This document shows positions 37,765 to 48,256 of a DNA stretch of 64,000 nucleotides, piece by piece. The notes beneath the pieces were generated by a model. The model was not told the DNA's origin. It ran no database searches and saw nothing but the letters and a program-made list of their open reading frames with translations. The DNA is taken from contig QCXZ01000138.1 in assembly GCA_025024175.1 (NCBI GenBank), positions 1,302,002 to 1,366,001 on the forward strand, written 5' to 3'. Both the position numbers and the translations under genes were made by a program. Source of the DNA: Rhyzopertha dominica (lineage: Eukaryota > Arthropoda > Insecta > Coleoptera > Bostrichidae). Within the stretch, counting starts at the first letter, position 1. Every line of letters begins with the position of its first letter.

Positions 37765-38818
37765 TATTATTTAAATATAATGGGTTTGGGCCCCTCTTCA
37801 GGGCCTATAATGTTTTATTAAACAGCTTTACTACAAATAGAGGACAACAAACCATATGAAAATACTTACATTAGAAATGAAATTATCTTAAGTAAACGAG
37901 CAGCTGTTTATAAATAAGACTTAATAATTGTCGGTAAATTCAACTAATGTAAACTATTATTAATAATTATAAACATTTGACAAATATAAAAATTCTTTCA
38001 AAATTAAAAAAACTGATTGACAATTATATGAACTCTAGATATTACGAGTGCAAGTAGGAAGCTATGTTCACGAAAATGGTTTAAAATGGAGTAGATAGGT
38101 ATAAATTTTAGAAAGATTATGAATTTTATTAATAATATGAATTTGTCTATAAGTATGAGCCATTTCTAATTTTCTTTATAGAAAACTGTTAAATCATTAA
38201 AGTTAAATTTGTGGTCAAATTCAAAACAATGATTTAATATTACAGAAGTAATTTCACTTAGGATAGATAATTTCATTTCAGTACTCATAGTAATAGGTTA
38301 AGTAAACTTAAGACAAAATAGTTTAGATATTGATGTTACTATTTCGAATTTAAANTATTAAGAAAAGCAGTTAATAANTCTCTATGATTGTGTAATAAAA
38401 ATATTACCATCTCAATTAGTTTTAGAATTTAAAGGGATGCAGATAAGTATAGGTATGAAAAATCTACTCTAAAGTAAAAAATAGAAATATTACTAAATTT
38501 AATAAATTAAATTTAACTAATAAGATTCATGTAGAAGACAAAGAGTTTAAAATTTTACAGCTGTACCCATTCCTGATGATGTTATGGTGTTTATAATTAT
38601 TAATAGCTTGTAATTTTTGAAATTGCCTACAATTATTAATCTTATTTATACCCAGTTAAAGCTGCTTTTTCATATCGTTTCTTTTGCTCTATTTGTAGTA
38701 AAGCTGTTTAATAAAACATTATAGGCCCTGAAGGAGACAAAAATCTCCTAAAGCTTAGGCATGATATAAAAGGAGCTTTATTCCCCTGAAAACCAAAACC
38801 CATTATATTTAAATAATA
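37765..38818 (+). mobile_element. Penelope-like element, N-terminal coding remnant between inverted arms
   Basis: The left arm (37765-37852) returns inverted at 38689-38818. The right arm is longer by about 45 bases because it retains a stem-loop (GGAGA, loop, TCTCC) that the left arm has lost. This stem-loop follows CTGAAG and precedes AAAGC, as in the hammerhead-like motifs elsewhere. Between the arms, around 38480-38640, the plus strand encodes NLTNKIHVEDKEFKIL and TAVPIPDDVMVF, then LPTIINLIY. This is like the N-terminal Penelope domain, which usually reads '...IP.DV..lLSLGpKF..P'. The interior is full of stops and has N at 38355 and 38378. Confidence 0.65.
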
Positions 38819-39559
38819 ATAATCAGTGTATAATTACCAAATAACTGACAAACAGAAAAAACAAACTCGCCAGGCTGATCCTTATTTCTGGGAAAACCAA
38901 TCTTAATCCGATTTATACAAGCTGCTTTACCACTGTGCACCTGTAAGTGGCCAAATTTCGTACCACTTAAATTCGATGACATGCCGTTTACAATCTAAAG
39001 CTCGGCAATCGACGCTTCCTTTGAAAGTTATTGAAGACGTGGACTGACGTTCGTTAGTCGAATTAAATGGTCGTCGTCTGGGCTTACCAGAGTAATGAAT
39101 CTATTCATGAATTGAAAGGAGCGGAAGCGCATTGCAGCCCCTTGATAAATAAGTATTACAGTTGCGTGGGTACGAATAAAACGGGAGGGCAGTATGATTC
39201 GTTATTCGCCAAAAGCGCACTCGGACATAGTAGAATGGCGAAATCGCCTTTGAGGGATTTGTATAATAGGTATGTGTATGGATTAACGCCGAGTCGAACT
39301 ATCCTGCGTTCTTACGTGATATCTAAATGAAACTTAGATGAGTTTTTTTTTAGTAGACGTAAACTTCACTTTTTAAGTTTGATTTTGTTTATTTAGATAT
39401 TTGCAAAACAAACAAATAGCTTTCTTCAAATGGAATTGTAAGATCAGAATTGCTATTTATTTTATCCTAATCTAAAAAAAAAACACACCTTTTATATGTC
39501 GGAACCTACCCCTATACAATATTACTGGGTACGTATGTATATTTTCGAAAAATTGAAAA
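38819..39559. other. Intergenic/intronic, GC-richer island at 38990-39340
   Basis: An 87-codon plus frame at 39067-39330 lies in the island, but I recognise no domain. It lacks clear splice sites. Confidence 0.3.
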
Positions 39560-40770
39560 TAGCTTGAAAATCGAAAGTCCTTCCTCCTTAATTTTAAAAA
39601 AGATGGAATCACTCCCAGGCACAGGCAACAATTATGGAAACAACAGGGATATACAACGGTACATCAATAAACGTAAAATTAAAATAATTATTCTTGAAAT
39701 TACTTTCACTATAAGAGACCTAAATTTAATCAAGAAACAAGTAAATCAGAACGTCCATCAATGTAGAGTTTCATTACCGAATTATGTTGTTAATCTTTTG
39801 TAACTAACAAGTTTAACCTCCTTTTTCATCAATTAAAATGTAATTTATCCAATAAGTTTCAATATTTATTTAAATACAATATTTCTAAACTACAGACTAA
39901 CAAGAAATGGTTTAAAAATTTGTCTAGTAGTGATATTCCTGAAGATGTTGCAAAAATCTTATCTTTTGGGTCCAAAATTTACTTTTCATCCCTTAAATCG
40001 GCACATTTCATTTATATCATTGATTTATGTCCTGCTGAAGATAAGGATATTCTTAGATTACAAGCCACCGATATTATTACAAATATTATATATAAAAATA
40101 GTAAATCAACTTCTGAATCTCGTTCTCCCATAAACTTTTTATAGAAGCTAAACGTTTCCTCAAGAGTAATCCTAATATTATCATCTTGCGGATAAGAGTA
40201 ATGTTATAGTAGCCTTAGACAGATTCCAATATAAAGAAGGATTGATGAAATTACTTAATGACTACTCTATTTATAAAATTTTGCCTAAAGATCCTACAGC
40301 TCGGTTTCAAAAGAATAATAATGACTGAGTTAAAGAATTATTCAATGATAAATTCATTGATACCTATCAGTGTCAAGAAAACGCTTACAATGCAACGTTG
40401 CTTAACTCCAAGAATTTACGGTTTTCCTAAAATTGCCGCTTGGACCCATTGTATCTACTGTTAACTCACCGACTTCTTAATTAAGTAAATTTTTTGCAAA
40501 TATCCTAAATATGCTGTTAAAGATTCTTTTGCATTTTCCAACTTACTAAATAATTTTCAATTACAACTAAATTATGTAATTATTTCATCACATGTCGTTA
40601 GCCTTTTTACTAAAATATCTCTTCAGCTGGTTTTATCTATTATCGATGAAGAGTGGGAATATTAATAAAAAAATTCATTAAATTTATTAATTTTGTATTT
40701 GACACAAACTATTTCGTTTTTAAAAACAAACACTTGTGATAGGAGAGTTATAAGTGTAATTGGGATGAAG
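39560..40770 (+). pseudogene. Penelope-like protein, N-terminal domain and first half of the reverse transcriptase
   Basis: Pieced together from three frames: CRVSLPNYVVNLLSLGPKF (39755-39800 plus 39960-39985, split by about 150 inserted or unaligned bases), FHPLN, then FLKSNPNIIIL, SNVIVALDRFQYKEGLMKLL and YSIYKILPKDPTARFQ near 40150-40315. These are the thumb-like N-domain and the 'ADKG..vV.mdr..Y' motif of Penelope proteins. Next come IYGFPKI with IVSTVNSPTS traces near 40420-40470 ('GLPKIHK....RPIvs..nsPt') and VVSLFTKISLQLVLSIIDEE near 40590-40650 (motif A, catalytic aspartate position VVSLFTNIP). The element stops before motif C. It is a different copy from 31060-31900. Confidence 0.75.
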
Positions 40771-41039
40771 AAATGGAACAAAAAGCTCACTATTCCTGGT
40801 GTTACGAGCAGGTATATACAATGTTACCAAGCTTAGCAGCTCACTGCAATCTAACATACCACTGACTAGCCTAAATAGGAATGTTAGCAAGGTAGACGAC
40901 TTCCTAGCATCTCTAAATGCCCAAAATATTACTGATAGTGGTGTAATACAAAGTCACCAGAAGGAAAACCCAATCTATATGCAGCAAGCCTAAAAAACTT
41001 TTAAACACCTCCCAAGAGTGCTACAAGCTTGTCATAATA

Positions 41040-41400
41040 GGAGTTTCACACCACCCAGCAGTATTGTAAATGAGGCCTCAGAAGCGACAAATACAATAAC
41101 TTCAAAGTTCTAATACCAAAATCCTAAGAGGATCGCAAAATGACACCTAAAACTCTTAGGGCCTTAAAAACACAATTGTTTGCGTGAGTTTCGAACATGA
41201 AACTGGGCTCAAAAGTAACTTCCAGATCTCTAACTGATTTCCCGCGTTCTAAAGAAGTATTATCAATTTTATAATCGAAGTCAATATTTTCACCAGACCT
41301 ACTAAAACTAATGACGGGGCTCTTATTTAAATTTAGTGTTATGACCAATTTTCTATATTTGTTTGTTATACTTAACCACGGAATACACTGTTTTATGTCT
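41040..41400 (-). pseudogene. LINE reverse transcriptase fragment (post-catalytic region)
   Basis: The minus frame 41124-41348 reads LNKSPVISFSRSGENIDFDY, then LERGKSVRDLEVTFEPSFMF and NCVFKALRVLGVILRSS. This is the region after the YADD loop of Jockey/R1-type LINEs, normally 'N..Ks..i.Fsr......Y.i....l.rv..vrDLGV..d..l.F..Hi......kalr.LGfi.R'. After a shift it continues as RTLKLLYLSLLRPHLQYC down to about 41045, the following 'lLY.slVRpiLEY' block. It is not contiguous with any other LINE piece here. Confidence 0.75.
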
Positions 41401-41473
41401 TAAAATAAATTCAATAGCAGAAAATACAAACGAAAAGAACAAATCGTATGCTGTTAAAACAACTCACCGCTAT

Positions 41474-42110
41474 TTATGAATTACTTGCTTTCTTAATAAT
41501 ACAACGTTTGTCAGTCGTACCAAGAGCTTGTAAAAGAGGGGATTTTAGGTAGTCAACTGTTTCATAATTCATTATATACAATTTGCCTTTTACTGTGCCC
41601 CTTAAAAAGAAATCTAAAACAGATAAATCTGGAGAACGGGGTGGACAGGTTATAGGTCTGTTTCTTCCTTTACACATATTTAAGTGAATAAAACCATACA
41701 ACTTCTTACTTACACAATTAGGAGGTAGTGCTCCATTACATTATTCTTCGCACGTCCAAGTTTAAATCTCGACTTATTTCTTCAAAATCATTATGTAGAA
41801 AATAGAGGTAACGTTCACCACTTAAAGAATGTGTCTACCTGGAATAGTTGATACAATTGTGCCACACCAAACATTAAACCTGAATGTGATTTGAGACCGT
41901 TTGCTGTACATTACGAGGACTACCCAAAGATATTCACTATGTCTATTAAACATAATGCAGTTCACAAATTTCGTTTTATGTATTGAAATAAAACTGCGGG
42001 TCATCCACGTACATGTTTGTAAACCATTCACAAATTTCAAGACGGCAATCTTCATCCTAGCGCTCAATGTTCTGACCACACAACGTCGGGAAACGCCAGT
42101 ATTTGCAGTA
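41474..42110 (-). pseudogene. IS630/Tc1-type DDE transposase relic
   Basis: Minus strand, N to C: DCRLEICEWFTNMYVDDPQF near 42000-42055 (the helix and loop before the first catalytic aspartate in insect mariner-like transposases, where 'iLFTDE' is expected but now reads YFNT plus stop); TFRFNVWCGTIV near 41850-41890 ('.....NVWcGi'); then, after a degraded stretch, PPRSPDLSVLDFFLRG at about 41600-41650 (normally PPRSPDLTPLDFFLWG, the final catalytic region); and GKLYIMNYETVDYLKSPLLQ. Stops and deletions have removed the middle third. Same family as 4690-5040 and 45230-45475. Confidence 0.8.
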
Positions 42111-42168
42111 ATTTCATGAGCTGAAGATGACGGCTTTACACAATCAAAATTGTTTTATTTCAATTGCC

Positions 42169-42420
42169 TTAAAGAAGGCTGACGGCGATCTTGATAGGGA
42201 TGGAAATATTCTTCAAATGCTCGGGCGGAATTTTTGTTGGCATGGTATATAGCATTCGGTCATACAATATTGAGGTTCTCTTAGTTCTAAAACTCGTTTT
42301 AGTCATTAAAACAGTTCTCCCCATTTCGAGTGCTTTATTCCATGTAATACTAATAATACTTGTTAGTACTTTTCTTCCTTCTGGTCCCATATGATACTTC
42401 TTACGTCCTATTTTATAGCG
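42169..42420 (-). pseudogene. RTE-like LINE fragment (region before the RT fingers)
   Basis: The minus frame begins MGPEGRKVLTSIISITWNKA. This is nearly the same block as MGPEGRKILTKMAWNE at about 44760-44800 in the longer element 43420-44830. In this LINE family the text 'ng.e....l......iw......P..w' precedes the RT fingers. Downstream residues no longer align, so only about 30 codons are secure. It marks a second copy of the same LINE in the same orientation 2 kb away. Confidence 0.6.
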
Positions 42421-42429
42421 TTCTTTTGT

Positions 42430-43420
42430 TGCTCTTCAACGTCTGTCTTGACTGTATGATTTTTGTTCTACCTTATGATTTAAGCAGCTCCTTAAAGTAT
42501 CCTTCATCTATAATGTATTTTTTCAATTGTTGCATTCTTTGTATTTTATAAAATAGCTGTTGATTTTCTTTGCTCTGTTGGTCCAAAACACTATAGAAAT
42601 GAACCTCCGATTACATAAGCTGGAGAACAAACGTTGAGAAACTCTATGACGGCNGCTAAATTCATAATAATTTATTCTAAAGTCAATTACTTATATTATT
42701 ACTGATTAAATTGGANCTCTTCATTTTATTAGGTCTAGTTCGTTATATTTTTTATCTTGAAAATTAAAATTCATGTCTTATCCTAGTTTGAATAAATAAT
42801 AAGTTAATAATTTTTCACTCACGATATCACATATTTGCTTCTTACTTATTACTCCTATTGTATTGAATTAGAAAAGGAAAGTCATTGTAAACATACAAGC
42901 CTTTATTTGCTGAAGTAAGTAGATCTTTTTGGATTATCTGAACATCAGCCTTCACAAGGACAAATTATCATTGCACTAAATGAGACCAAGATCAAATTGA
43001 CGCCCACTCAGAAAATATGAGCAATTCCGCGATTTCCGGTCTTCATTTCATACAGTTTATGAATCCTTTCAACTCCACTGCCTTTTAACCGCTGATGAAT
43101 GGCGACAACAACAAAAGGTCATTTGCACAAATTCAGCACGTCTTCGCTCCGTAATGAAGGAGCAACTGGTGGCACCCTAGCACGCCATTTCAAACACGCA
43201 GAAGTTGTCAATTAATTCANCGGAATTCAGCGTGTGTTTCTTGATAATTAATCATATTTTGCCTAATTAACCGTGATTAATAGCTCGAACAAGGCACTGC
43301 GGCGATCAGAAAGCTTTAATTATAGACTTGCACGTAAATGCGATGTTTTCAAAACCATTTAACTTGCTTGAGATAACATCGATCATTCGGGAAAAGTAAC
43401 AGTACTTTATTTTTGTTGCC
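42430..43420. other. Non-coding stretch with a TAAT-rich cluster
   Basis: No gene. The segment 43010-43330 is GC-richer than its flanks and ends in a dense cluster of AATTAAT/TAATTAA-like motifs at 43206-43283. This is a homeodomain-binding look that would suit an enhancer (inference). N bases lie at 42654, 42716 and 43220. Confidence 0.35.
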
Positions 43421-44830
43421 TTAAATGCACGGAAGGCTGCTCTCCGTCATATTATTCTATAAATTAGCTTTTGATGCTAAGCTTTGCTGGTTATCTTCAA
43501 CTAAATTTGTTGTGGAATATTTGAAAAGAACTTCTTTCCTTGTACTTTTGCTGACCTTTCTTCACCGAACCATTTATTTTATTTTCTTCCAAAGTTTGTT
43601 GAATCTACAATTCTGCTCAGAATTTGTCGTTTCTTATTCTGTCCATTCTAGTCACCCCTTTAACACGTCTTATGTATTTCATCTCTGCCACTTGCAGCCT
43701 ACTTATCCGTCTTTTACCTAACACCCAACTTTCACTTCCGTATGTTAATATTGGTCTATAAATAGTCTTGTATGCCGTCATTTTTGTCTTATTCTCACCC
43801 GTTTCTGTTTCACTTATTAACGTCCTATTTAGCGAGTGGTACACCTTTATCGTACTAGTGATTCTTTCATTTATTTCTTCATCCATTCTTCCATTGCTTT
43901 ATAGTGTAACTTCACATAGGTACTTCAATTTTTTTACCTGTTCTGTTTCTTTTCCATTTATTGTTATGTCTATCCTTTTTTCCTATGACCATTGTTTTAG
44001 TTTTACTCATATTTATTAACATTTGACGTTTTGTTGTAACTATTATTCGTTTTCTGCAAAGATCAACAGGTCATCTTCTAATGAGATATATCTCCTTCTC
44101 TCAACGGGGTGGGGCTAGGTATACTTCGAAGTCCACAGGGTGTGGTCAGGTTACACAACTACAACGAGAGACATCAGAAGTCACCGCACGCTACGTAACT
44201 ATAGGCTTTACCTGAATCTCTAGGGCTTTATTTAGGGACAAACCCTACATAACCCACCAGCTGCCACAAAACAATTGACTACCTCTCGGGTGGTTATTAA
44301 TAATAATCTTAATGCCTTACGGCGGACGTCATTTTAGCAACCACCGCATTCTTTTTAACAACCCTCTGCACTCCCGTACTACAATCTGCAAATGCGTATT
44401 CGCGCCAGCTTTGCCAACTTTAATTTGCTGTACCCCAATTTAATTTCGTTGACCTTATTGTGCAGTTCCCACAACATATCGCTCACAATCATGATAACCA
44501 GTGTTGGGCTTAACACCCTCCTTACCTCAATCCTGGAAATCCCTTGATTGTTGTGACGTAATTTTTGTGTTACCGTCCTTCATACTTTCCCACACCACTT
44601 TTCTATGGATTTATCGAATGCCTTCTCTAAGTCCAAGACTGCTAAACAGGTTCCATTTTCTTTGCTTATCTTTATCTGTAATTCCCAAATATTTTATGTC
44701 TCCTTTTCATGTATTGATCCCCATTTACCAGTCCTCCTTCATTCCATGCCATTTTTGTCAGAATTTTCCTCCCTTCTGGTCCCATACTTTGCAACATTTC
44801 TGGGGCATTTAGTAATACTCATTTTTGATA
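43420..44830 (-). pseudogene. RTE-like LINE reverse transcriptase relic
   Basis: Minus strand, in order: MGPEGRKILTKMAWNE (about 44780); NGTCLAVLDLEKAFDK across a frame change near 44610-44670 (motif A, catalytic aspartate in LDLEKAFD); RVLSPTLVIMI and LHNKVNEIKLGYSKLKL near 44390-44510 (motif B region, normally GG-VLSPTLF); LEDDLLIFAENE near 44055-44095 (motif C, normally FADD; the alanine has become glutamate but both aspartates remain); INMSKTKTMVIGKKD near 43985-44025; then the clean frame 43617-43886 with INERITSTIKVYHSLN, KMTAYKTIYRPILTYGSESW and EMKYIRRVKGVTRMDRIRN. The two halves of the catalytic core are separated by about 280 foreign bases (44105-44385). Plus-strand frames here are mirror artefacts. 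Confidence 0.85.
44105..44385. mobile_element. Unclassified insertion inside the RTE-like LINE
   Basis: Motif B text ends with ARIRICRL (to about 44385) and motif C resumes at about 44095. Related LINEs have only a few residues between them, so roughly 280 bases were inserted. The insert is G+C-richer than average, non-coding, and has no A/B-box promoter, poly-A or clear inverted ends that I can see. Confidence 0.45.
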
Positions 44831-44889
44831 AATCATAATCAGAGGTTTAATAAAATATTGCTTTAAACCAGCATATTACCTATCGTGAG

Positions 44890-45215
44890 TTGCGAACTAA
44901 ATTGTGGAAATATGACGCGAAAAACTCGCCCATGCCCACAAGTTAATTGCACTGCAAAAGATCGTTAAAATTGGTTTTGGTTGGTTGACCACAAGCCATA
45001 TTCTTCCGATTTAACACATCAAACTACTATTTATTTACAAAGCTGAACAAACATTTGAAAGGTAATAGATTTTCTACAAATAATGAAGTCATATGTACCG
45101 TTGAGGAGAGGTTAGCAGACCAATATAAAGGATTTCTTCCAATGGTTTACAATTACATTATGAACGTTTTGTTAAATGTATGCCTGAAGGGAGATTATGT
45201 TGAATAGATAAAATT
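44890..45215 (+). pseudogene. Mariner transposase C-terminal relic
   Basis: The plus strand shows HKPYSSDLTHQTTIYL (a decayed HPPYSPDLAPSDYYLF, containing the third catalytic aspartate region), a frame change to FTKLNKHLKGNRFSTNNEVI-like text, then EERLADQYKGF and CLKGDYVE followed by a stop at about 45206. That is the standard mariner ending (K-I-LKGDYVEK). The N-terminal two-thirds is absent. It abuts the next relic within 20 bases. Confidence 0.75.
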
Positions 45216-45229
45216 TTGTTTTAAAATAT

Positions 45230-45475
45230 TGATAGGCGCGGAGTGATAGAATGTCCACCACCTTCCCCTGATCTGACGCCGCTTGATTTTTTCCTGTGGG
45301 GGTACTTAAAATATCGTGTTTATACTGATCGGCCACATAATGCAGGAGATTTAAAATCAGGGCAGAAATTCAGAACATACTTCCAAATATGCTACAAAGA
45401 ACATTAGAAAACTTTTACTCAAGGCTGCATTACTGTCAGTAAGTAAATGGGGAACATTTTGAGGATCTTTAATGT
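45230..45475 (+). pseudogene. IS630/Tc1-type transposase C-terminal relic
   Basis: Begins GVIECPPPSPDLTPLDFFLW then GYLKYRVYTDRPHNAGDLK: the last catalytic segment, better preserved than in the sibling copies at 4690-5040 and 41474-42110. After a one-base shift it continues IRAEIQNILPNMLQRTLENF and YSRLHYCQ to a stop near 45470, the usual end of this family. Only about 80 residues remain. Confidence 0.8.
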
Positions 45476-46060
45476 AAATCTGAAAAATACAGCAATTTTC
45501 ACGGAATCATGTTTTGCTTTTTACCTTTTTGGGTACCCGATTCTCAATAAAGTGATTAAACTAGACGAAAATTATCTGCAGTCAAGGAAAAATAGTAATA
45601 CCTGGCTTTTTTGTCCATTTTAGCGACATAGAAAATTGTTTTCATTCTTTTCGTTCTTTGTCAGGCTTACTTATTGTATTTGCACTTTTCTCAGCTCAGA
45701 AGCAACAAATTGTACAAGTGTGATACATTTTTGAGAATAGGAAAAATATCATTTTCAGCGATGTGCCTTTTGTCCCCCGTTCCCATTAAAAAAATGCAAA
45801 TTGCGCCCATATCTCGAAAGTTGAAAAATTCATTTTAATTACCCATATGTCCATGTACAATTTCACAAAAATCGGTCGAGCAGACCCTAAAATATACTGC
45901 TGATCTCATACTTTTTAGCGACCATGTATGTTAGACCAAATATGTTTTCGTAAACTAAAATCTACTTCAAAAATTTTTTTTTACAAAGGGCAAAGTTTCA
46001 TTTCAAATTTCATAGCTAGGCCCACAGTCTCACAGTATCAGTATCAGTTAACAAAAGCTA
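45476..46060. other. Intergenic/intronic, no gene recognised
   Basis: AT-rich; it forms the left flank of the mariner insertion, whose TA target is 46059-46060. Confidence 0.4.
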
Positions 46061-47342
46061 CAAGGCATGTTTATTAAGTAAGTACCGTTTTGGAAAAAAG
46101 ACGTGCAAAGATATCGCAATAATTTTATCTTACATAAAAGCATGTACCTTAATCTACTTTTCTACATAATTTCCGTGAATATTGAGGCACTTGTCATAAC
46201 GTGGCACCAGTCTGCCGCCTGACTTGTTAACCACTGTATCACAAATGTTTCGACTTCGTTATCGTCTTGAAGACGCTGACCACCCAGGTGTTTCTTCAAG
46301 TGCAGGAACAAATGGTAGTCGCTGGGCGCCAGATCAGGGCTGTATGGAGGATGATCTAGAGTTTCCCATTTAAAAGATTTGATGAGATTTTGGTCCGATT
46401 AGCCACATGTGGACGGGCATTGTCATGCAGCAAAACGATACCCTTACTCAACTTGCCACGTCTTTTGTTCTGGATTGCACGACGCAGATTGTTCAATGTC
46501 TTACGATAAGACGCTGCATTGATTGTCTCATTACGAGGCAGGAACTCCTCTTCTGTCCCAAAAAACTGTGCACATGATTTTCCGGGCAGAAATTTGCTTA
46601 AACTTCACTTTTTTGGGTGATGATGAATGTCGCCATTCCATGGATTGTTGTTTCGATTCTGGTGTGACGTAGGCCACCCATGTTTCGTCACCAGTAACAA
46701 TTTGGTCTAAAAAATCTTCACCTTCATCGTGGTACCGCTCAAGGAAAGTCGATGCACTGCCTAAACGTTGGGTTTTGTGCAAATCCGTCAACATTTTCGG
46801 AACCCAACGTGAACACAATTTCCGGTAATTCAAGTTCTCGGTCACAATGCGATACAAAACACTACGAGAATATTGAGGAAAGCAGTCGCACAATGATGAA
46901 ATTGTAAAGCGTCTCTTTTCTCTCACCTTTTCGTTCACTTTCTGCACCAAATCTTCATTAACGACCGAAGGACGCCCACTCCGTTCTTCATCATGCACAT
47001 TTGTGCGGCCATCTTTAAATGCTCTCACCCATTTCCTTACCATTCCTTCNCTCATAATGTTTTGTCCGTAAACTTCACAGATCTCACGATGAATATTGAT
47101 CGGTTTTACGCCTTTAGCACTAAGAAATCGTCAAACAGTCCGTACTTCACAATCGGCGGGACTCACGATTGTCGGAGGCATCTTAAACACTCAGTAAACA
47201 ACGTATACAATGAAGAATCAAATGTAATGGCGTCAGTACGTAGACAAGAGATGTAGGTAACCAGCGCGCATGTGCGGAACGCCGACCGTAGCGCTGCGGC
47301 GGCGGAAATGCAAAACGGTACTTACTTAAAAAACATGCCTCG
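46061..47342 (-). mobile_element. Near full-length mariner transposon
   Basis: 1,282 bp, the size expected of mariner. The terminal inverted repeats are about 33 bp: left begins CAAGGCATGTTTATTAAG and right, reversed, CGAGGCATGTTTTTTAAG; both continue TAAGTACCGTTTTG, with few mismatches overall. The element is flanked by TA on both sides (46059-46060 and 47343-47344). One transposase gene fills the interior on the minus strand. The well-kept ends and few lesions make it the youngest DNA transposon in the window. Confidence 0.93.
46154..47181 (-). pseudogene. Mariner transposase (DD34D), inactivated
   Basis: Starts with ATG at 47181 (MPPTIVSPADCEVRTV) and ends with the mariner C-terminus CLNIHGNYVEK and a TAG at 46154-46156. 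The total length corresponds to about 343 codons, the normal size. Visible parts: N-terminal helix-turn-helix with KGVKPINIHREICEVYGQN; linker RTNVHDEERSGRPS; second HTH to WVPKMLT; first catalytic aspartate in TGDETW; second in VLLHDNARPHVANRT; third in PPYSPDLAPSDYHLF, so the DD34D triad is intact in pieces. Lesions: TGA at codon 17 (47131-47133), a small deletion causing a frameshift near 46535-46560, another shift near 46395, and a third near 46215. It cannot make a full protein. Confidence 0.93.
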
Positions 47343-47344
47343 TA

Positions 47345-47965
47345 TATTGGTAGATGCAATAGTAGTTATATTTGTTTTAAATTATTATTTAGAATGAAGT
47401 TTTATGAGCCATTTGTATACATACAAAAAGTAGCTGATACGAATGAACATTGACCAAGACGACAATAACATTATTTTGGTTTCCACTTCTCTCGGAATTC
47501 TAAAATTCTATGCTGAAACAGAACGGTTTTTTATTTTATCTCGTACACGAAGTATCGCTTTCATACCGAGAACTAAACTTTTGTCTCCGCACCCTCTTTA
47601 TCTCCCCTTGAACTATTGCAGACAATGATAATAATTTCTAGCCAAGATATCTTGTCTGTGAGCATCCTGTTCACGAAACCCATAATACGATATAGACACG
47701 TCCAACAAGTTGGAACTTCGTGGCATCGTCGTTTATATGTTAAAATTGTCACGTACATTACTTTTACTGACTAATGGCATTGCTATATACGGCCGACAAA
47801 AAAAAATCGTAAGCAAAACAGATAGGATTCCGAATGTGAATGAAGAATTCACGTTTTATCACGTGCTTGTGTCACGGTGTATTGTTGGCGGTCGCTAACC
47901 TAATTTTGTTTTTTCGACTTTAGGTAATTGGTATACTCATTGATTGCTAATTTTAAATATTATTA
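47345..47965. other. Intergenic/intronic, no gene recognised
   Basis: Small overlapping frames on both strands (47443-47898) have no recognisable domain or consistent splice signals. Confidence 0.35.
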
Positions 47966-47967
47966 TA

Positions 47968-48138
47968 CAGGGTGTTTTTTTACGATATAATCCACAGTTT
48001 AGGAGGTATCAAGTTGAAAGTTGACGCCCCTTATTTTTTAAATAAATCGTTTTTCAGAAATTTAATAACAAAATTTTCATATTTTGCCCTCAAGAATCTA
48101 GGGTTAACGGAACGACCTAACTAATTTGCAACACACTG
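47968..48138. mobile_element. 171-bp TA-flanked MITE
   Basis: The ends are CAGGGTGTT and, reversed, CAGTGTGTT, with TA just outside on both sides (47966-47967; 48139-48140). 'TACAGGGTGT' ends are common in insect Tc1/mariner-group MITEs. No coding capacity. It lies about 120 bp upstream of the receptor exon. Confidence 0.6.
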
Positions 48139-48256
48139 TATAACGATAATAGCCATTTATCTAACAAGGACAAGGCTCAATTTACTCCTAATAAACCAAC
48201 TATGATAAAGGTACAGCTTACAGTTTAACCATGTTTTAATGTATTTTTTTTTACAG

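Noticed and set aside
39067..39330. 87-codon plus frame in a GC-rich island
   Set aside because: Same reasoning: composition explains the open frame and no domain is visible.
43425..44838. Series of plus-strand frames of 77-103 codons, rich in F, L and S
   Set aside because: They are mirror frames of the minus-strand RTE-like reverse transcriptase.
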